DNA of 42,808 nt from a virus, in the IMG/VR virus record IMGVR_UViG_3300006865_000003, positions 1 through 42,808 of that record. One strand, 5' to 3'. Numbering within the stretch: position 1 is the stretch's first letter; every line of letters begins with the position of its first letter. A program made the position numbers and the translations under genes. Under the pieces are notes generated by a model. That model saw only the letters and a program-made list of their open reading frames with translations, searched no databases and was not told where the DNA came from. Shown piece by piece: positions 37,979-42,808 of this stretch.

Positions 37979-38791
37979 GTGTCTAACGATCTGGTTAACT
38001 ACGAGCAAGCATACGCGGACGCGGCACGCATGTATGCGGAACAAGACAGAGCCTCCGGTGAGGCTCTGTCCATTTCCACTCGCGCCGGCGTCTTGAGCTT
38101 TCGCGACAACGCGCTGCCTGGCAACCAACTTGCCTGCGTTATCCTTGACAGCGTTCTCACGAACACTTTCTTCCTGGGCCGCTTCGATCCTAACAACGTC
38201 GAGCCGCCGCGCTGCTACGCTTTCACGCGCGGCAACGCTGACGACATGCGCCCCCACCTTGAGAGCATGAGCGCGGCGAAAGACTTCTTTATACCGCAGA
38301 ATTTACAGCCGGACGGGACCATCGGCGGCTGCAAGACATGCCCGCAAAACCAGTACGGTTCGGCCGACACAGGCAAGGGCAAGGCGTGCAAAAACCAGTA
38401 CGTGCTTACCATCGTACCGGCCGGCATGTACTCGCCAGCGCGCAACGCGCGTGACTGGGAGCTTGACGTTTACGACACCGAAGAACACTACGCTTCGGTG
38501 GACGCCGTCAAGATTAAGGTTCCCGTGACCAGTGGCAAGCGCTTTGAGGACTATCGCCGCATGGTGCGAAACAACCACGGCCGCGCGCCGTTCGGCGTGT
38601 TCACCCGCATCTGGCTTGCTCCCGATCCGCGCTCGCAGTTCGTCATGAATTTCGACTTCATTGACTTGGCGCCTAACCACCTTGCGCCGGTATTGTTCCG
38701 TCGAAACGGTGAAATTATCAACGCACCGTTCGAGGGATACAAGAAGCCCGAGCCGAAGGAAAACCAGCCGGCCGGCTTTATCCGGCGCTGA
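37979..38791 (+). CDS. Putative ssDNA-binding-like phage protein with Cys cluster (270 aa)
   Basis: The start is GTG at 37979 with AAGGAG eight bases before it; a nearby ATG is out of frame. The central segment GCKTCPQNQYGSADTGKGKA with following CKNQYVLTIVPAG is a pattern I know from replication-block phage proteins of about this size, with three Cys that may bind zinc. The rest is beta-rich (DAVKIKVPVTSGKRFEDYRR, APFGVFTRIWLAPDP) with a polar tail (KPEPKENQPAGFIRR). Directly upstream of the polymerase gene, a single-strand-binding role is reasonable but not shown. Confidence 0.6.
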   Translation: MSNDLVNYEQAYADAARMYAEQDRASGEALSISTRAGVLSFRDNALPGNQLACVILDSVLTNTFFLGRFDPNNVEPPRCYAFTRGNADDMRPHLESMSAAKDFFIPQNLQPDGTIGGCKTCPQNQYGSADTGKGKACKNQYVLTIVPAGMYSPARNARDWELDVYDTEEHYASVDAVKIKVPVTSGKRFEDYRRMVRNNHGRAPFGVFTRIWLAPDPRSQFVMNFDFIDLAPNHLAPVLFRRNGEIINAPFEGYKKPEPKENQPAGFIRR

Positions 38792-38793
38792 TC

Positions 38794-40767
38794 ATGCTTA
38801 TAACGCTGGATACCGAAGGGCTGCCCATTGGCTCGCGGCCTGAGACTTATCCGCCGCGACCCATTGGTGTTGCTGTGAAGTACGGCAATCGGCCGTCGCA
38901 TTATTATGCATTCGGCCATAAAACGGGTAACAACTGCTCGCCCGCCGACGCGCGCGCCGCGCTTGGAGAAGCGTTAGCTGTGCCAGGGGCGAGCTTTCTT
39001 TTTCACAACGCCAAGTTTGACCTTGAGGTCATAGCCGAGTTCTTTGGCTTTCCGTTCTTGCTCGATCCGGCAAACTGGGCGCGCTTTCACGATACTTCGT
39101 TCTTGGCCTTCCTGGTCGATCCGCACGCCCACTCTCACGGGCTTAAAAACCTCGCCGAGCGTCACCTTAACTGGCGCGCCGATGAGCGCGATGTTATCTC
39201 TGAATACGTGTGGGAGAACCGCCAAGCTATTCAGAAAGACAGCGGCCGGCGCGTCAACCGCAAACCCGGTAAGCCCGAGCGCGGCAATGTGTGCGCCTCC
39301 AACGCCATGGAGTTCATGGAATACGTGCCCGGTGACATGGCCGGCGCTTACGCGTGTGGTGACGTTGACCGAACCTACGCATTGTTCCAGACCTTCTACG
39401 GCGAAGTAACACGCGCAGGCATGTCGGAGGCTTACGACCGTGAGCGCCAGCTTATGCCGATACTGCTTGAGAACGAGCGGCTTGGCATCCGCGTCGATCT
39501 GGACGCGCTGGCGCGCGATTGTGAGATGTTCGGCAAAGTTATGGCCTACGTTGAGGACCAGCTACGGCGTCGGCTGGGCGCGCCTGATCTTAACTTTGAC
39601 GCGGACCAAGACTATGCGCACGCCTTAATACGGTCCGGCGTGGTGGACGAGAACCGCTTCGCGCGCACCGAAAAGCGTGGCGACTTCCGCGTTGGCAAAG
39701 ACGCGTTGACCCCGGATATGTTCAACGACCCGCGCGTAGCCAGCGCTGTGGGCTACCGCAACCGCCTTAAAACGTCGCTTACCATGTTCATGGACAAGTG
39801 GCTTGACCAAGGTATGCGGCGTTCCGGCGTGGTGTCCACCGGCTGGAACCAAACGCGTGGCGGCGAGGGCGGCACACGTACCGGCCGGCCGTCCACGTCC
39901 GGCGAGTTTAACCTGCTTAACATCGCCAAGAGCTTTGAGGACCGGCCGGACGGATACGAGCACCCGGAGTTCTTGGGCGTTCCTAAGCTGCCGCTGGTGC
40001 GTTCCTACATGCTGCCGGACGAGGGCGGCGTGTGGTGTCACCGTGACTTTAGCGGCCAAGAGCTGCGCGTTTTTGCTCACTACGAGGCCGGCGCGCTTCG
40101 GCAAGCCTACCTTGAGAACCCCGCGCTTGATCCGCACGAATGGGTGCGTGACGTGATGCAGCAACTTGTGCCCTCGCTGTTGCCGCCGGATAGCTGGAGC
40201 AAAGAGCGCAAGGAAGCGTTCAACAAGGCGCTGCGCACCAAGGTCAAGGTGACAAACTTCCGTTCGCTTTACGGCGGTGGTGTGGGCGCCATTCAAAAGA
40301 GCCTGGGGCTGACAGAACAAGAAGCCAAAGAGTTCAAAGCCTTTCACGACCGCGCGCTTCCTGGTCGCAGGCTGTTGAACGACGCACTCACCAAGGCGGC
40401 TAAGAGCGGCCAGCCGATCCGCACGCTGGGCGGTCGGTTGTACTACGTCGAGCCTTCTAGGGTCATTAACGGCCGCTTGCAGGACTACTACTACAAGCTT
40501 ATCAACTACCTTATCCAAGGCTCTGCCGCCGACCTGACTAAGCAAGCGCTGATCGATTGGTACTGGCACCCCGACCGCAAGGCGCGGTTCTTGGTGACCG
40601 TGTACGACGAAATCAACATCAGCGTGCCCGGTGAGCTTGGCTCGCAGAATGTGCTTGATCAAATGCGGCTTCTGCGCGAAGTTATGTGCGCGCCCCGCTT
40701 GAGCGTTCCGATGCTGTCGGACGGCAAGATGGGCCTTTCGTGGGGAGCGCTCAAGAAATGCGAATGA
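38794..40767 (+). CDS. Family A DNA polymerase with 3'-5' exonuclease
   Basis: The product has 657 residues, near T7 polymerase. Exonuclease motifs: LITLDTEG (D6, E8), FHNAKFDLEV near 70 and YACGDVDRTY near 186. Polymerase motifs: A, HRDFSGQELRVFAHYE near 417; B, RTKVKVTNFRSLYGGG near 482; C, VTVYDEINIS near 601, where a Tyr replaces the His of the usual HDE. No 5'-3' exonuclease domain is present. It copies the phage genome together with the primase-helicase and ligase. There is Phe at the motif B position that in E. coli Pol I is F762. The gene end overlaps the next start by ATGA. Confidence 0.95.
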   Translation: MLITLDTEGLPIGSRPETYPPRPIGVAVKYGNRPSHYYAFGHKTGNNCSPADARAALGEALAVPGASFLFHNAKFDLEVIAEFFGFPFLLDPANWARFHDTSFLAFLVDPHAHSHGLKNLAERHLNWRADERDVISEYVWENRQAIQKDSGRRVNRKPGKPERGNVCASNAMEFMEYVPGDMAGAYACGDVDRTYALFQTFYGEVTRAGMSEAYDRERQLMPILLENERLGIRVDLDALARDCEMFGKVMAYVEDQLRRRLGAPDLNFDADQDYAHALIRSGVVDENRFARTEKRGDFRVGKDALTPDMFNDPRVASAVGYRNRLKTSLTMFMDKWLDQGMRRSGVVSTGWNQTRGGEGGTRTGRPSTSGEFNLLNIAKSFEDRPDGYEHPEFLGVPKLPLVRSYMLPDEGGVWCHRDFSGQELRVFAHYEAGALRQAYLENPALDPHEWVRDVMQQLVPSLLPPDSWSKERKEAFNKALRTKVKVTNFRSLYGGGVGAIQKSLGLTEQEAKEFKAFHDRALPGRRLLNDALTKAAKSGQPIRTLGGRLYYVEPSRVINGRLQDYYYKLINYLIQGSAADLTKQALIDWYWHPDRKARFLVTVYDEINISVPGELGSQNVLDQMRLLREVMCAPRLSVPMLSDGKMGLSWGALKKCE

Positions 40768-40916
40768 CCGACACCGAGGAAGCGCTGTTCGAGGCACAGC
40801 TGCGCGCCATTGGTGTGGGCTACGAGCCGCCGCCGCGTGCGGTTATTAACCGCGACGACTACGACGACAAGGGTGTTATGCTCCCGTCGCCGCCACCCGA
40901 TCACGAGGCTTTTTGA
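40764..40916 (+). CDS. Small acidic protein (50 aa)
   Basis: The ATG at 40764 overlaps the polymerase stop (ATGA) and its own TGA overlaps the next ATG, so it is embedded in a coupled run. The product (MTDTEEALFEAQLRAIGVGY then a Pro/Asp-rich tail) is acidic and contains no known motif. Confidence 0.6.
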   Translation: MTDTEEALFEAQLRAIGVGYEPPPRAVINRDDYDDKGVMLPSPPPDHEAF

Positions 40917-41227
40917 TGACCGTGACATTTATCGAGAAGCCGCTTATGACCGCTGCTGAAATCGACGCGGCCGTGGTCGCGTTGTCAGAGCTGCGCGACG
41001 CGTACAAAGAGTATGCGCGCATCACAACGAAGCTGCCGGCCACTTGTCCCGACACGCTGGACTTGTTTTTTGGCGCGTCCGGCAACCCTTCTGACGAGGA
41101 AATGAGCCGGCACATCAGAAACGCCGTTGAGGCTAACTGGGATTATCTGTGCAAAGCGGCCGTGGCGGCTGTGGTAGAACGCGTTCGCGCCGCCGAAAAA
41201 GCCGTGGTGGAAGGGCTCAAGACGTGA
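40913..41227 (+). CDS. Hypothetical helical protein (104 aa)
   Basis: Two ATG codons in a row (40913, 40916) follow the upstream stop; the first gives the 4-nt overlap. The product is helical (TAAEIDAAVVALSELRDAYK, EYARIT; VAAVVERVRAAEKAVVEG). The end overlaps the nuclease start by GTGA. No family recognised. Confidence 0.65.
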   Translation: MMTVTFIEKPLMTAAEIDAAVVALSELRDAYKEYARITTKLPATCPDTLDLFFGASGNPSDEEMSRHIRNAVEANWDYLCKAAVAAVVERVRAAEKAVVEGLKT

Positions 41228-41910
41228 GCGCGTGGAGTTATTCGCGGCTGTCGCTTTATGAACAGTGTCCGCGTCGTTACAAGCACAAGAACATAGACAA
41301 GCTCGATGACGTTCGTAATGAAGCCATGGAGCGCGGCGACCGTGTACACAAAGGCGTGGCCGCGTATCTTATCGGCCAGCCCATCGTCGAGAAGGGTATA
41401 ACCTACGGGCCCGAGCTACGACATGAGGCTAAAGCCATAGATCGGTTCGAACCGGTGTTTAATCAGATAAAAGCCAATGACCCGGTGGTCGAGCAGCAAT
41501 GGGCGTTCACGCCCAACTGGGGCACATCCACGAGCTGGTTTGGAAAAGACACTTGGTACCGAAATATCCTTGACGCGGGCGTGTTGTGGCCCGACAATAG
41601 CTTCACTGTGATTGACTGGAAAACCGGCAAAGCCTGGGGCTCCAACCAAGAGCAGATGGAGCAGTTCGCGATAAGTGTTTTCGCGCGCTATCCTCAAGTT
41701 CATTTTGTCGAAACACGGCTGGAATATCTGGACACAGGACAAGAGCAACATGGTGAGTTCACCCGATCCGAAGCGCCGGCGCTCAAGCGAAAGTGGGCCG
41801 ACCGCGCCGCGCCGCTACTTGCCGACAAAACCTTTGCGCCCCGACCTGGGTCGTATTGCAAAAAGTGCCCTTTCGGCAAAAGCAAAGCGGGCCCTTGCCC
41901 ATTTGGCTGA
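41224..41910 (+). CDS. Cas4/RecB-like PD-(D/E)XK exonuclease with Fe-S-type cysteines
   Basis: The GTG at 41224 overlaps the upstream stop; longer readings lie inside that gene. The 228-residue product begins SAWSYSRLSLYEQCPRRYKH, the usual Cas4-like start with the first Cys (C15). The nuclease core shows LDAGVLWPDNSFTVIDWKTG with the Asp and Asp-x-Lys of the PD-(D/E)XK site near 117-132, then a Gln in the QMEQFAISVFARY helix. Three more Cys close the protein (C212, C215, C225). Four Cys in this arrangement bind a 4Fe-4S cluster in Cas4 and AddB. It probably resects DNA ends in phage recombination. No Cas1/Cas2 is nearby. Confidence 0.88.
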   Translation: MSAWSYSRLSLYEQCPRRYKHKNIDKLDDVRNEAMERGDRVHKGVAAYLIGQPIVEKGITYGPELRHEAKAIDRFEPVFNQIKANDPVVEQQWAFTPNWGTSTSWFGKDTWYRNILDAGVLWPDNSFTVIDWKTGKAWGSNQEQMEQFAISVFARYPQVHFVETRLEYLDTGQEQHGEFTRSEAPALKRKWADRAAPLLADKTFAPRPGSYCKKCPFGKSKAGPCPFG

Positions 41911-42268
41911 TCATCTTGGCATACTGCCGAGCACAACCACGGCGATGCTTGCCGTCGAGAGCTGGGCCGCCTCGCTCGATAGCGAGCTGACAGATGTTTA
42001 CGCGCCGACAAAAGCCAAGCCGTTCTGGCGCGTTGTGCTGTACGCCGAAGGCGAGACGCTGGCCAAGCAAGAGTTGCGTGCACCGGAATACGGCACGCAC
42101 CGCTGGGCCGACTTTTGGGCCGAGCACCTGCTGGGCGAAGACGACTACGACCTTTATACGAAAATCCGCGAATATCTGTCGGACGACTTCAAGCGTGGAG
42201 TCGCCACCGGTCGAAAGTTCGCGGACCAGCGCGCAGCGCTACTGCTGTATATCCTAGGCGTGCGATGA
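41750..42268 (+). CDS. Hypothetical protein overlapping the Cas4-like gene (172 aa)
   Basis: The frame stays open well inside the nuclease gene. Starting at the ATG at 41750 would make about 160 nt double-coding; the segment there (RIAKSALSAKAKRALAHLAD, HLGILPSTTTAMLAVESW) reads as plausible helical protein in front of the unique part. A start at the ATG at 41944 would avoid the overlap. The rest contains FWRVVLYAEGETLAKQELRA and a Trp-rich acidic part (HRWADFWAEHLLGEDDYD). The end overlaps the next gene by 4 nt. Function unknown; start uncertain. Confidence 0.65.
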   Translation: MVSSPDPKRRRSSESGPTAPRRYLPTKPLRPDLGRIAKSALSAKAKRALAHLADHLGILPSTTTAMLAVESWAASLDSELTDVYAPTKAKPFWRVVLYAEGETLAKQELRAPEYGTHRWADFWAEHLLGEDDYDLYTKIREYLSDDFKRGVATGRKFADQRAALLLYILGVR

Positions 42269-42564
42269 CCGAAGGCTACGTCAGAAAGACCTGCATAAGG
42301 CTAGCCCAGCACTGGGGCCTGCTGCACAAGCGCCTGCACTTTGGGAAGGGAGCTGCGACCGGCTGGCCAGATGACGTGTTTATATTCCACAACGGCACGA
42401 CGCTTTGGGTCGAGTTTAAAAGTGCGACTGGCAAGACGAGCAAGCGTCAGGACTTGGTTATAGATAAACTTAGACAACGCAACTGCCACGTCGCGGTTAT
42501 AAACGACCCCGCCGACTTTGAAGACTTGGTGGCTACGTTGTACGAAATGGATCAAGCCGAATGA
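42265..42564 (+). CDS. VRR-NUC domain nuclease
   Basis: The ATG at 42265 overlaps the upstream stop (ATGA). The 99-residue product is a minimal VRR-NUC fold, a PD-(D/E)XK branch found in phages as stand-alone nucleases: RLHFGKGAATGWPDDVFIF with the catalytic Asp (D36), then LWVEFKSATGKTSKRQ with E50 and K52, and a final strand CHVAVINDPADFEDLV. Such proteins can cut Holliday-junction-like structures. It is coupled to the SNF2-type helicase gene that follows, as is common in phages. Confidence 0.88.
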   Translation: MTEGYVRKTCIRLAQHWGLLHKRLHFGKGAATGWPDDVFIFHNGTTLWVEFKSATGKTSKRQDLVIDKLRQRNCHVAVINDPADFEDLVATLYEMDQAE

Positions 42565-42808
42565 TGAGGCGAATCGCCCCCAACCACAAGGAGTGGACGC
42601 CGCACGAATACCAAGCGCGCGCGGTGGACCACCTTTGTATGCGCGGTTCGGCGGCGTTGTTCCTCGACCCTGGTATGGGTAAAACGGCTATCACGCTATC
42701 TGCTATCTGCGCACTGATGGACGCCGGCATAATCCGCCGCACGCTGGTTATCGCGCCGATGCGCGTGTGCCAACTGGTGTGGGAGCAAGAGGCGGCGAAG
42801 TGGACGCA
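42561..42808 (+). CDS. SNF2/DEAD-like superfamily 2 helicase, N-terminal part
   Basis: The ATGATGAGG start overlaps the nuclease stop. The visible 82 residues run MMRRIAPNHKEWTPHEYQAR (Q-motif-like HEYQ), then SAALFLDPGMGKTAITLSAI with the Walker A loop, then TLVIAPMRVCQLVWEQE (motif Ia). The gene leaves the window here and continues at base 2 without loss of frame. An alternative start three bases on changes one residue. Confidence 0.92.
   Translation, partial: MMRRIAPNHKEWTPHEYQARAVDHLCMRGSAALFLDPGMGKTAITLSAICALMDAGIIRRTLVIAPMRVCQLVWEQEAAKWT
42686..42808. repeat. Terminal direct repeat, right copy
   Basis: Exact copy of 1-123; see that entry. Confidence 0.9.

Noticed and set aside
41224-42808. 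CRISPR-Cas adaptation module suggested by a Cas4-like protein
   Set aside because: No Cas1, Cas2 or array in the window; stand-alone Cas4-like nucleases are common in phages.
1-42808. Temperate phage or integrated prophage
   Set aside because: No integrase, repressor, excisionase, partition or host flanking genes; the sequence closes on itself.

Overview
The window holds one complete genome of a short-tailed (podovirus-type) phage, cut open inside a gene. The first 123 bases are repeated exactly at the end (1-123 = 42686-42808), and a helicase gene runs off the right edge and continues at the left edge, so the molecule is most simply read as a circular map of about 42,685 bp. The DNA is GC-rich except for one AT-rich island. 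A lipobox-bearing outer-membrane spanin gene shows a Gram-negative host, probably a proteobacterium; the sequence does not let me name it further. I see no integrase, excisionase, repressor, partition gene, RNA polymerase, tRNA or CRISPR, so the phage looks obligately lytic and dependent on host RNA polymerase.

Layout. Two divergent transcription blocks leave a control region at about 28.1-29.45 kb. The leftward block (28072 down to 6600, minus strand) is the virion block: small early-packaging genes, large terminase, a structural protein, P22-type portal, scaffold and coat protein, a strong terminator, then head-tail connector and tail proteins (gp4-like, gp10-like, a LamG lectin-like protein, more tail proteins, a fibre), three ejection/internal proteins (the last with a lytic transglycosylase domain) and a small membrane protein. 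The rightward block (29467 to the right edge, then 1 to 6603, plus strand) is the takeover and replication block: a MoxR-type AAA+ ATPase with a partner protein, a C5-methyltransferase-like protein, a hexapeptide-repeat protein, a toprim/SF3 primase-helicase, small replication-associated proteins, a family A DNA polymerase, a Cas4-like nuclease, a VRR-NUC nuclease and an SNF2-type helicase; after the circle closes come a holin-like protein, nested spanins, an ATP-dependent DNA ligase, a metallophosphoesterase, a DnaJ-like mini-protein, membrane proteins and a nucleotide-pyrophosphohydrolase-like protein. The two blocks converge at 6600-6603, where both last genes use the same TTAA for their stops.

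How the parts work together. Primase-helicase, polymerase, ligase and the nuclease/helicase cluster make a self-contained replication and recombination set. Terminase, portal, scaffold and coat build and fill a P22-like head; the connector and propeller-like tail proteins close it; LamG and fibre proteins bind the host; the three ejection proteins, one with a peptidoglycan-cutting domain, carry DNA through the envelope. A holin-like protein and spanins serve lysis, but no separate endolysin is recognisable.

The most unusual points are the amount of recent small-scale duplication (a nested tandem duplication at 36.4-36.8 kb, two in-frame duplications in the AAA+ gene, copied gene starts), the AAA+/partner pair leading the early operon, a 25-unit hexapeptide-repeat protein with one variable residue per unit, a gp10-like tail protein that seems to lie in two genes flanking a LamG protein, and a control region packed with several different repeat families.
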